DNA of 64,000 bases from Enoplolaimus lenunculus (lineage: Eukaryota; Nematoda; Enoplea; Enoplida; Thoracostomopsidae), in assembly GCA_030248215.1 (NCBI GenBank), contig JASANG010000573.1, positions 1 through 64,000 of the forward strand, given 5' to 3'. This document shows positions 37,198-48,900 of this stretch, in pieces. Every line of letters begins with the position of its first letter. Within the stretch, counting starts at the first letter, position 1. The notes under the pieces were generated by a model. That model was not told the DNA's origin. It was given only the letters and a program-made list of their open reading frames with translations, and did no database searches. The position numbers and the translations under genes were made by a program.

Positions 37198-37210
37198 CAA
37201 GACGACAACA
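33194..37210 (+). repeat. Six-module tandem array of inverted-repeat element plus minisatellite
   Basis: The anchor CCTACGTAAATATATCTGCC recurs at 33194, 33778, 34526, 35434, 36181 and 36890, spacings 584-908. Each module contains, in order: the anchor; GTAAACAGGAG; an inverted-repeat element of about 300-340 bp with a CAA-rich core; a GGGACAG minisatellite of variable copy number; and a TA-rich stretch. The sixth lacks the minisatellite. Length differences come mainly from minisatellite copy number, including one internal duplication near 35060-35290. Confidence 0.9.
33846..34144 (+). mobile_element. Inverted-repeat element CTGTCCCGGG, representative copy
   Basis: Starts CTGTCCCGGGAAAATGGGAC and ends with the complement GTCCCATTTTCCCGGGACAG. 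Weaker complementarity extends outward through GTRYATT and ACTCC to about 33824 and 34163. The core is CAA-rich with AAACATCAATAACCATAAAG near the right end. Five further copies lie at the same module position. The terminal heptamer GGGACAG is the unit of the adjoining minisatellite. Non-autonomous, superfamily not assigned. Confidence 0.7.
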
Positions 37211-37856
37211 ATGTTAACAACAATAAATGCAACAATGAAAACAAAACCACAACAATGACAGCAACAATAGTATTAATAACAAAAACGCCATCGACGATAA
37301 CAATTAAGACAACTGCATGATGAACAACAAGAACAACACTGGTACAATAAAGATACGTTGAATATGATATTCTTAAGCAAAACCAAACGAAGAATCTGGA
37401 CGTCATCGTTTAAAGCAAAAAGTAAAAACAATGGGTTTTCCAGTTGATTATATCCACGGTGGCAGAGTAAAGGACACTCCAATACTGAGGGACAGCCAAG
37501 CTTTGAATATTTAAGTCAGAATGGAAGGACCTGAAAGGAATTCAAAACAAACCAGAAGCGATCTGTAATTGGACAGGATGATAAATGAAGTGATACAAAG
37601 GATTCCCAGTCATATTGGTTTGCCTGCCAATAAAACAGTAGACCAGGAAGCAAAAAACCGGCCGCAATTAGGCGACATAGAATGCCGAGTCTATTTCCTG
37701 ATTAACTACGTATGTCAGCAAAGAGGGTGTTTAATATCGCGCACACGTTACCGTACGTGAACTCCGCACACAAAAGGTCCCCTCTTCAAAGAAAATCAAT
37801 TGCATGTCCGGTTTGTGTTTTATCGGAACTCTTATTTTCCAATAGTATCTCAGCTA

Positions 37857-38075
37857 CACTGCAAAAAATGGTGAGTCAAATTGACTCTCTCCGAAATAGG
37901 CTTTTCCTGTCTACACAAACTGACTCAAAATTCAACTCCGCCAGAGTCAAATTCGATTCACTGAATCGCTATGTGAGTCGAATTGACTCTAGCGGAGTCG
38001 AATTTGACTCAGTTTGTGTGGTAAGCAAAAGCCTATTTCGGAGATAGTCAATTAAACTCACCATTTTTTACAGTG
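37857..38075. mobile_element. Palindromic MITE, 219 bp
   Basis: Begins CACTGCAAAAAATGGTGAGT and ends with the complement pattern ACTCACCATTTTTTACAGTG. Inner blocks also mirror (CCGAAATAGGC / GCCTATTTCGG; AACTCCGCCAGAGTCAAATT / TGACTCTAGCGGAGT). Nearly the whole length is one hairpin. A relative lies at 26375-26555. Confidence 0.85.
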
Positions 38076-38189
38076 CAGTTGCAGACATTATAGAGTTTCG
38101 CCGAAGCTCTATCCGGACAAGACTGTTTTTCAGTAACACTATCTAGGACATTGATATGTTTGAAAAAAGTGTGGTGGACGATATTTTTA

Positions 38190-38940
38190 AATTTTAACGG
38201 GACATTCGAACTTTGGAGGAAAATTCAAATTTTGGAAGAAAAATTAAAATTTTGGTAGGGAAATTCAAATTTTGGCGGAAAGTTCAAATTTTGGCGGGAA
38301 AATTCAACTTTTAGAGGTAAAATTGAAAGTTTTGTAGGTAAATTCAAATGTCGGCGGGAAAATTAAAATTTTGACGCAAACTTTAAATGTTGGAAGAAAA
38401 ATATTAATTTTGACGGAAAATTCTATGTAAATTTTGGCAGGAATATTTAAATACTGGCGGAAATTCAAATTTAGTGGAAAAACTCAAATTTACGTAATTT
38501 TGCTAGACAAATTCAAATGTCGGCGGGAAAATTTAAATTTTGGCATAAATTCAAATTTTGGTGGGAAAATTAAAGTTTGGTCAGAAACTCAAAATTTGGC
38601 GTGAAACTGAAATTTTTGCAAGAAATACAAGTGTTTGCGATAAATTTCAAACTTGGGCTGTAAAATTCAATTTGGTGGGAAATTTAATTTTTAGCGGGAA
38701 AATTCAAATTTTGGCAAGAAATTCAAATTTTAACGGAAAAATTTAAATTCTGGAGAGAAAATTAAAATTTAGTGGGAACATTTAACCTTTGCTTAGAGAT
38801 TCAAAGTTTGGCGAGAAATTTCAGCGGGAAAATTAAAATTTTGGCAGAAAAGTTGAGCGGGACAACTCAAATTTTGACGGGATATTTAAATTTTGGCTAG
38901 AAAACTCCAGTTTTGGTGGGAAAGGTCATTTTCGGGTTTC
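38190..38940 (+). repeat. Degenerate GGCGGGAAAATTCAAATTTT repeat
   Basis: About 750 bp of imperfect 16-20-bp units around GGGAAAATTCAAATTTTGG, highly diverged. The field at 60.0-61.15 kb has a similar style but a different unit. Confidence 0.75.
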
Positions 38941-39184
38941 TCAAACAATTCCTAGAGTTTGCTGGTTTCAAGCTAGCAATGAGAGCAATGATCCCAACAA
39001 CAACAACAATGACGACAACAACAACAATATCGACAACAAAAACAGCAACAACGGCAAAACCAAAACGGACACACCAACAACAATGAGTTACTTATGCAAC
39101 TAAACTTGAAACAAACCGTGATGCTTATAACATTTCAGCCGTCTCCGATTGCCAGCGCTTTCTGTACTCAACATTCTAGTTGAA

Positions 39185-39925
39185 ATCAAGGGCGAGTGCA
39201 GCAAGTTATGCGTCAATACTCTCTTCGCCGGTGTAGTAAAGTTCAATAAACATCAGCAAGTCTGAAAGGCAAGACAGGAGTCAGATCTATTGCAGAACCA
39301 GATCTCAAGCAAGAAATTGATGCCGTTCGGCTGTGCAATATAGTGAATGTTGATCAATAGATAGAGACGTCAATTGATACATCTAAATCATAACTAAAAC
39401 AGTGTAGAATGGCATATGTGTCCACGGCGGATTTCTAAAACCAGACATTGAGACTTCGCATTGTTTCAGGTGTTGTTCTCTAAATGTGAACTGTTTAAGT
39501 TCAGACATTCTTTGAGCTGTAACTGGTGTCGCGCTTCAAATAAGCTGGTGAAAACCAACTGTATTCGGTAGTTTGCTAGTGGTAGACTCGAATTTGCAAA
39601 GTATGGAGAAACCATTTACCGGGAATGGGACCACCTGTAGCAGAAATGAGAGTCTCCGTTTCAGTGTGCAAGAGCTCGTAATTTCTTGCGACTGCCAGAG
39701 CAAAGTCACACTGTCGTATTTTGACAAATGGTTTGTTCTAAGCCGAGGTTTTGATTTTAACTCCAGCAAGTGTATAAGTTACTGCAAAAAGTTCAACGCT
39801 ACGTAGAAGAAATGGGAGTCTTTCCTTCAGTCTGGAGTGCTCGAAAGGTCTTGAAACGGCCATAGTAAAGTCACTGTGTCTTTTTTGATAAATACGTTGT
39901 TCAAAATTAGTGATCAGCTGTTCCC
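39185..39925 (-). repeat. Right arm of the large inverted repeat pair
   Basis: Reverse complement of the left arm at 30.5-31.57 kb. Matching blocks include GCAAAGTCACACTGTCGTAT, GGTTTGTTCTAAGCCGAGG and CATTGTTTCAGGTGTTGTTC. It lacks the MITE found in the left arm. From about 39810 a second, more diverged copy of part of the arm follows to about 40030. Confidence 0.75.
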
Positions 39926-40039
39926 GTTTCAGCGCTTGCGTAAGTGTCAAAATTGTGAGCGCCAAATGACAAGCCGATAACCATTTCATGTGTTGTTTTC
40001 TAAACGCTAACGACACTCTTTGACATGTAACAGGTGTTC

Positions 40040-43000
40040 CATCTCAACTAAGCTAGCGAACTTTAACACAACATTATCACCTATCAGCCTACTCGTTATG
40101 GAGGCGGCAGATTTGAAGGTTTATTCACAAACTAAGACTTTAGATTGCGGATCCAGCAGGTGAATCAGTTATGTTAAAAATTTGAACGTCAAACCTCCAG
40201 TTCATAATTGAAGACATATATGCAGAACAAAATGAAAAAATGGAAATGTCACAAGCACCTGAACTTCAGTTTCGCAAATCACGTTTTTGGTTGACGCATT
40301 TATGTTCGCCAAAAGAATATATACAGTAATCATATAAATCTACATCCGAATTTGGATTTCTACAATCAATTTTAAATAATTATTCAATTCTTGCTCATGT
40401 TTCTGGCGTTTGCAATTCATTTTATCAACAACGCCGGCAAATTTGCGCATTTAAAATGTACACATATACTACGGCGCATTATTTTATTCACTGGCGTGAA
40501 AAAATGCGTTATTTTTTACGAATGTATGATTACCGCGCAGAATAACTATACATAATCTGTTAAACAATGAATATAAATTCTACAAAAATAGTGATAAATG
40601 TATGCAGAGAAATGTTTGACTTGCACGACGGCAAGAATTTTGCAGAACAATTCAGGAGCGGAGATGCATACAGCTTTCACTGCAAGCGATATGCGAACTT
40701 TCTTCTATTGAAAGACTGAAATAATAGAAATACAGCGATTTTAAGCTCTAAAGAGTTAACAAGGACATAATTCAAAAACTGAGCAAACATAATAATTCAC
40801 AAACTTTTGATACAATATTCATAATAATTAATAATAAAGTAAATCGACCAGTACGCACTTCTTAATAAACAGCACCCGCTTTAAAGCGACTATTACAAAA
40901 TTTTGGCTAGCGCGAATACTGTCCGGATTTGACTTGAGATTTGACAGTACTGACATTCTGCGAAGGATAATAACAATCAGCATGACAGACTAATAAAAGA
41001 GTAAAATTCGGGCACAAGTACTAAATTCCAAATTATATCATGGCACTCGCTGTTGTTGCCATAATTTACGGAACCGATTTTTTCACATCTTAATACAACT
41101 GCCGCTAAAGCTATACGAATCTCCGAATTTTAAATTAACAATCACGATTGCATTTTTAATTTCATTCGTAAGCAGAATGCAAAACAAGGTTGTGCGTGGT
41201 GCAAAATGTACAGTACGCGTTGCGTTTTCGTGTACTCCCTCTCACTTGGGGGTCGATTATAGTTTTAATGCATACTGAATTGCTTCTTTTTTCAAAACGA
41301 TAAACGAAGCATGTTTAAAATTAACAGGTTACAATGTATATGAACGTCATTTTTCAATATTATGACCATGTATTTTATGTCATCATAACTCCAATCGTTT
41401 TCGAAATTTAATTATAGCAAGGAAAAACTTAGGATTTCTTATTTTCATCGATTTCATGAAAAATGTTACACGAAATTATTCGTTAGCTACACATATGTTT
41501 AGAAAATGGCGACTCGAAGCCAGTAGCTACAACCAAAAGTTATCCATATGGGTGGCTGGTAACTAGCCAGCTGAAAATGCCAACTGTGTTTATCATTAGC
41601 TCGCAACTGGTAACGTGAACATCGCATAAGACCAAATACACCGCAGCAGTTCGAGCATTTAATTTCTCAAAAGCCTCTAACCAGAGATTATAACAACAGC
41701 TGCAATTAAAGAATAATTTCTGTACACCACATATATAACACCTTGGACAGCGGCAGTTCCAAAAATTTGAGGCAGAGGCCATGCACATTAAATGCGACTG
41801 TTGTACCTGTGCAACTTTCACTATCCCCGGTGATTACTAGGTATCTATTCCGCTTGACGTCCACGCATTTTCAGCGTTTTCAACCAATAATTAGTAGCGC
41901 ATAAGATACCAAGCGAACTAATTTCAACGGTCATTAAGGCATGGCTAAAAATAAAGGTTAAAACATGTTCGCTGGCAAGTGTATATACAGGATGCTGAAA
42001 CACTACTCTGAGCAAGTGACAACATTTTTTGGACTCTATGGCCAGGCCATTTAATTGGAAAATATGTAAAAGCACATTTTTCAGCCGACTATTGAAATTG
42101 TCGAAACATAATAAATAACCAAGATTTTTTCATTTTGTTGAGTAGCTGAAACTCCAATCGGCTTGCCGGGCATATTTCTGGTAGGCTAGATAACCAGTCA
42201 GCTCCTAGCAATTATGGATACGTTTAGGTTTTGTTACAACACTAACTGAGAACTCTAACCGTTATTAAACCTGATACAGAGAAGTTAAACGCTTCATGCA
42301 GTTTCCTGAAATCAGTATTATTTCTAACACCCTGATCCCAACAAAAACTTACGATTTCAAGCACCCATGGCCAAAACCCAAAAAATATATGAAAACTTGG
42401 CAATTGTATAGAACTGGGATGTAACAGTATAAAACATATTCGATAAAGTTTTGTACCAGGTATCGGCGAAGACGTCCGTAGGGGCGGCGGTGTTCCCTCG
42501 CCTAAGTCTTGTGACCGCGTAAAACACCTTTACAGTTTTGAAGACTACCTCAACGATCTTTTTAGTGTAAAGTTTCGTACTTGTCTAGTTCACAAGAAGC
42601 TTCCTAATCAGATGTTAAAATAACTCGGTTTAAGATTAGGAGCTGCCTAAAGAACTGGATTTAGCACCTAACACCAAAACAGGAAAGTGATTCAAAGAAG
42701 CAAACAAACTATGGAAGCTACTAATAACGAATCCTGGAAAGAACTATCAAGCTCTGCATTCACCTGTTTGAACATGGCAAGACCTGACTCCGACTAATAA
42801 TAGGTGCTACATACGATTATGAATACGCAGACATATTTTTATTGCTTCAAATCGAAACTCGTGTTTCGTTCACGGACGTAAGCAAGGACATGGCCAGGTA
42901 CGGAGAGTTTTACGAAATTTTCAATTCGTAACACAAGAATCCCCTTCGCACTTTTTATTGACCGAAACCTCTGGCCACACTCCTGCGTACAGATAAACAT

Positions 43001-45340
43001 GTTTAGCAACCACCAAAAAATTAAAATAATTTAATGTTAGCATGTGACTGTAATAAAAAACATTTCATATTGTCATTTAACACCATCATATTGTAATCTC
43101 GTTCTCAATCTACACTAGTAATACGAGTTAAGGCACAACTCACCAGAAGGGCAGTTTTTGGAATACAACTACCACGAGTGGTTCAACACAATGACGTGGC
43201 TAGAAGTACATTGCATCTGCAATAAATATAAGTTTTTATTTGAAGATAAATGAAAATCATTCCTAAAGGTTATCTGTCAACAACTCAAAAACACTGTTCA
43301 ATATGAATTCGACTAAAGCGGCATGAAATCACAAAGTTTTTCGGCTTGCGAGCACAAATTATAGATATATAGCTGTAATCGCTCTGAGAGGTGCATCGTC
43401 CCAAAATAAATCAACATTATAAAGCCAAGATCTCTCAACTGTGTGAAGTACCTGCTACTTACAAATATAACTAATTAAATGCTAAAAATCTCTTGAATTT
43501 CGATTTTCAATGGTGATATGCACATAAATTTGAGAATACTTGTAAAATATGTTATTTATTTCTCAAGATGTTTCAGAAGTTCTGACATAATAACCTACTT
43601 TAGTTTCTATCGCGAGCTCAGCGCAACTTTCACACCAACCAGCAATAAAACTTAGTCAAATTCCGACTCAACTCACAGAAATGAACCCGATAGCACTCGA
43701 ACCTAGCCTTAGCAATTGTGGTCTGCTGTCTTTTTACCGCTTGCAATAAGCAAGGTTCACCCGGATTTTAAAATACCGAAAACAGATACGGAAATTATTT
43801 TTAAAAATTTTCAGTAAATTTGACCAAAAGACTGCCTGCTACTTTCTCTAATTAGCCTATTTAAATGCGAAATACTCATACAAAAGAACGATGAAATAAA
43901 ACGTTCCTTTCTTCTTCCCACTCATTTCGCTAGTCAGCTTTTGATGTTACATAGCGCGAGCCTCCTGTCAGCAAGTTCTCGGTCCGCAAATGGTCCCCTT
44001 CTTTAAACGCCATAGTCCATCGAACAAAATCCGCAAACCACAGACGAGATCGGTTTCAAAATAAATTTAACTTAAAAATGATTTTAGTTAAGTCCCATAA
44101 AAAACTAAACCTCGCCAATTCCCTTGGCTCCCGAAATCTAAAGCAATCCCTCTTTAAGCATAAGCCATGTGGCGAGACTTAATTGAAAAGATCTTATTAA
44201 AATCCCACTTACTTAAGCCCTTGTAGACAATATATCATTTGTTTTACAACAAATTGAGCAGCGGAACATACTGACCTCCAATTGTTGACTTTATCAATTA
44301 CCGTAGTAATTCCTATAGTAAAAATGAATAATGAAACTTAAAAGTCGTTGTGCAACAACGAATAAACTGAAACGACAGCAAGACCGACGCTGTCAAAATG
44401 ATTCATTTTAATGAAATAAAAGTTTGCTTTAATTTTTTCTTACGACAAAATATATAAAAATTAACCTTCAAATATCGTACAACTTTTTAACAATTGAGAA
44501 TGCTTCAGCTGGGAAATAATAACAAAGAGTGGGCTCTGGTCCCGTTGTGAATCATACGAACACACATTGCATAAACACCCATACTCAAATGACACGGCGA
44601 ATGCGAATTTGTAATTGCCTGAATTACCGCAGGGTGTATATCAAACAGAACTGAAGGGTGAATCCCTGTCAAATTTTATGGAACGACCGGAAAAGCATCC
44701 TTTTATCAAGTTCAGAATAACTTTGTCCATCCTTGTCTGATACCGATAATAACCTTGACATACTGTAACGAGAGTGCAAATTTGGATTTGTAACTGTGTG
44801 AAGATACTCTGTTCAACAAGTTATTGCCAATTTTGTTTTAAACGTCACCCTCATATCTATCACAAGTGCAGTGTCACCAACTTGTATTTCTGTAAATTGA
44901 TTGACCAAGTAAAAGAAATTGGAGTCAATGAGACTACAAACCGCACGATTTTAACCTTTGGCTAAAAGCTTATAGAATTGAGTTAAAGGTCACCCATATT
45001 CCAAAAGCAGGACTGGACTGTTCCTACTGTCTTTCACTACAGAGTAAACCACAATACAGTGTTAGCTATTACAGTCAGCGTGCCTTTGTTGTTTGGACGC
45101 AGAAGAGTCGCGCTTTATGATGGTTTTGTTAAAAGTTTTAGTCCTCAGTGGCCTGTTTGTTAAAGAGATTACTACTAACGAATACATCGATGTTTAAAAA
45201 CAACTATACTGAACACTTGCCTAGTACATACAATATTGTGTAGTACAAATGAAATCAGTTAGTAATAACCAGTTATTAAACACTATCAAATGTCCGGTCA
45301 GCCTATATCGGAACGTCACCGCCCCTAATGTGTAACTTAC
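40040..45340. other. AT-rich intergenic sequence, no gene seen
   Basis: Frames are short (under 100 codons) without domains or splice-compatible partners. No clear tandem repeat or terminal repeat was noticed. Confidence 0.45.
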
Positions 45341-45354
45341 TGTAACAACAATTT

Positions 45355-45717
45355 GAGGAGTCACTGCTCCGCTGGCTCGAGCCTGGGGATATACCACGGC
45401 TTTGCACCCTGCCTTGTCACGCGGATGCCGCCTTCAACCACGCCATATGGGTGGGCGCGGCGAGGGTGCTGGGGACACTTCCCCTGATGAACGCGCAGGC
45501 CCGCGACTCCCTTGAACGGCCGGGACCCATCTTTAATGTGCGTGCCTGCACAATGCAGACAACTAGGCAGCGGGTCGTCCGCATCATGAGGCACGTCCTG
45601 GGCCTGTGGACGAAGCAATGCCTAAAATTGACTTTTGCAATCAAAATAAATATATATTATAAACTCATTTGTTTTAGACACTTTGTTTGGACGCATTATT
45701 GCGTTGTTAACTGGTAG
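45355..45717 (+). CDS. GC-rich open fragment, unknown; orientation uncertain
   Basis: A frame beginning EESLLRWLEPGDIPRL stays open for about 120 codons to TAG at 45715-45717. The first 90 codons are much more GC-rich than the surroundings. Visible traits are FNHAIWVGAARVLGTLP and RQRVVRIMRHVLGLW. The opposite strand is also open for about 85 codons, so the coding strand is not certain. It lies beyond the 3' end of the PRC1-like gene and is not in phase with it. It could be a transposon protein remnant or a separate exon. I do not recognise it. Confidence 0.3.
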   Translation, partial: EESLLRWLEPGDIPRLCTLPCHADAAFNHAIWVGAARVLGTLPLMNAQARDSLERPGPIFNVRACTMQTTRQRVVRIMRHVLGLWTKQCLKLTFAIKINIYYKLICFRHFVWTHYCVVNW

Positions 45718-45913
45718 GAAACATCAGCCGTTATTCAGATAACACTTCTTTCTTTTATGCTATTGTTGCTGTGCCTGGTAACTTCACCGTATACGTTATT
45801 GATAAAACTAAGAGAAATGACACAGTAAGTACAAAATCATTTTTTACTTGTTTTTATCTCGCTCAGATGTGACTTTCTACATTAAATAAAATTTTTTAGC
45901 TTCGTGTTCTAAC

Positions 45914-48900
45914 CTGATGGAATTGGCATGCTCGCTTGGCCTCTTCCCACTCCTCGTTCGAGCTCTTCAAGAAACTTGCCAGCGTGTCGTGGTCATCGCA
46001 GCGCCAACATTCGCCATGGCTTGCGAAATGGGCCGCGTCGATTGCGACGGCCTTGTTGGCGCTCTGGAAAGTTGCAAAACTTAAATTATAACGATTTGTA
46101 TCTCACTGGATTCATAAAGTTAGCCACACATAGGTGATGTAATTTTATAAACCTACACGCATACACAACACAGAAGCTCTGGAAAACAGTAAGGAATATA
46201 TTTTAACAGTGTAAAATTTGGAGAGATTGAGAAATACTATATGTTAATAATCTGAAGTTAGGAAATTGATGAGAACTTAAATCGACATCGCAAAGAAACT
46301 ATGTTAAAACAGCCAAAATTGTCGTGCCTTACAATTTAGCATTGCTTAGCGGCAAAAATATTCGAACAGCAAGATAAAATGAAAGAATGTAAAGTTCTTT
46401 TTAAATAAACCTTTCTACTTTTCGTTTTTCATGTTTGTACAGCTTGTATTTTATAATGTCCACAGTTTAACCTACTTTTGTGCTGTTTCGTCGCAAGCTG
46501 GCAAGCTTTTGCTTTTCGTATTTGGTGACGGCAGCGCCACCACGCCGTCTCACCGCTGCCTCGGCCACTGTTTGCTGCAATGAAAAAATTTCTCGTTTGC
46601 AGAGCGCAGAACGTACCTTATTTAGTAACATCAACTAAGTGTTGAACAAATAAAATAAACTAATATGTTGGGCGAATGAACTTTATGTAATTTTGAAGCG
46701 CGAGCGTTTAACAAACAGCAAGCGCCTAGCAGAAAGCTAAAAGGTTAAAATACCTTTGCTTACCTCAAACTGAACGAGCGCGCCGAAATGGTTGTTCCAT
46801 TGGTCAACGGCGGCCACGAGTTTTTCTCGGTCCTCTGGCAATTGCTCCAACCGCTGGAGCTCCGCATCGTTTTCGCGAAGCAATTTTGCGGTGCAGTTTA
46901 CTATAGTTAAAACAAATACAAACGTTTACAGATAGTTTACAAACATTCTTATAATAAAACACGCATTAGTCGGCAATATAAGGTAAGTTACCCTGGATCG
47001 AAAGTCCTTGCCACCCATCCTTGGCGGGTACTCCTTATGGTTTGATCGAGGTTGGCTACTAGGTCTAGTTATGCTACTCCGCCCGATCGCGTCCGGGATG
47101 GGTTTCCCATCTCGGGCTCGCAATGTATACACCATCAGAACGCAAACATTTATCGCTACCGGATCGTTGAATAAAATGTCGCATGTAATTCCATTAGATA
47201 AAAGTTCCTCGCCGACTGCAAGCCGGCGAACGCCGTTGAAACACCGATTATCCCGAAAAAGATTTGGGGCTAGGAGACTCTTATCCTCGCGCATTCCTGC
47301 CCCCGGGCAAGATTTCTGACCACCGCGGCAAAATTACATTGACCATCCAGTGGGCAGGCAAAATTCGGAGTGCGGGGAAAAATAAATTCTTGGTAAAAAG
47401 GAGTTGGTCAAAAAGAAAAAAGAAAAATGGGGAACCCGCACCGCCTATTTCTGAGGCTGTAGAAATTTTTGCTATCAGCAATAATCATTCAATACTCAGG
47501 GCCCAAAAATCACCCGGGAAAAAGAAAAAGGAAAAGGAAAAAGAAAAATATCCACCTCCGGTCCGGACTTGCTCGTTAGCTACTCGCGCAAGCCTGAGTC
47601 CGAAATAACAAAAATATTCCCGTCCTGCGGGAATCCAACGAAAACAATAGCGCTATAATTTGATAAAAACAACAATCTCAGGGTCAGTACTGAAACAGAA
47701 TTTCCAAACAACCCAGAAATCATAGGGGCTAGCATCCCTTATCAATTCGGACACCTGTAGTTTATTAAGAAATGATACAAATTATGCACGTTATGGTTTT
47801 GCGGAATTCCCCGCTACCGCTGACACCTCCGGCCACCGGTACCTGAGAAAAAATTTGCAAAATACAGAATTTACCGTAGCCGACTTCTTTCTTGAAGCCG
47901 GCTACACAATTACAAAAAAAACAAACACATAACAAAAGCACATAAGAAACGTTTGTAGGCATCAGTGAAAGTTGAAGATAAAAGATGCAAACTGAATGCC
48001 TAAATTGTGGAATCGACAGCGGCTTTTATACCCTGTCGTTTGGCTAACATCAATTTGCATAATCAGAAGCTTATTTGCATAAGCTTCTTGAAATTTTCAT
48101 AAATTCTATTGAATTAGTAAAAACCTGCCGGAAAGCGTAGGCCGCAAATTTTCGAAACGAAAACAGCAAAAACAACAAAGAGAGGCAACAACAACAACTT
48201 TACACAACCAGCCCCGAAAACCAGGAACCAGGCACGCCAATTTTTCAAATGCTAAGGGTGGACTGTAAAAAAACGGTTGAATACGGGTTAATGTAGGTTA
48301 CACAAGGTAGTTGACTACTGCTTGGATGCGCTGAGGCAGGCTGCTCACGCTCTAATCCTATTACTTTTTTTTAACCGCTGAGGTATACGCTAGGGATCGC
48401 CTGACCCCGTGCCACTTGCTAGCGCCCACGGGGTAGACGTCCACACCGCGTCTTAACAAGAATAGCTGCAATAACAATAATAACTGCCAGCGGTTTCTAC
48501 CCTGCGCAGAAACGCTCCGCGGTAACCGGGTAAATTTAGCAACGTACTCTAACTTCAAGAGCGCGCACCCGGAAATATCCATACAGGCAAGTCTAATTCT
48601 ATGGTAATTTTCTGAACTTAGTAACCACGGTGAAACTAACTGCCACCGCAGCAACATAATTTTTTAAACAATAACAAATTACAAAAAGATTTACTATGTA
48701 TATAGCGGTAACTATTTGATATCAGAAAGATACCTACGTCGGGTAACAAGCGTTACTCGGTTGCGCCGTTCCATTGGCACCTGGAGCAACTGCCACAGAT
48801 GTTGAATGCGCTCTGATCGCGCATCGGCCGCTTCACGCGCCAGCCAAAATTGATGACGACGAGCATTGAGCTAAAAAGTTATGAACTGTTAACTTAGACC

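Noticed and set aside
47005-47330. Structured non-coding RNA (snRNA or 5S-like)
   Set aside because: GC-rich and stem-prone, but it does not match the 5S, U1 or U6 landmarks I can recall.
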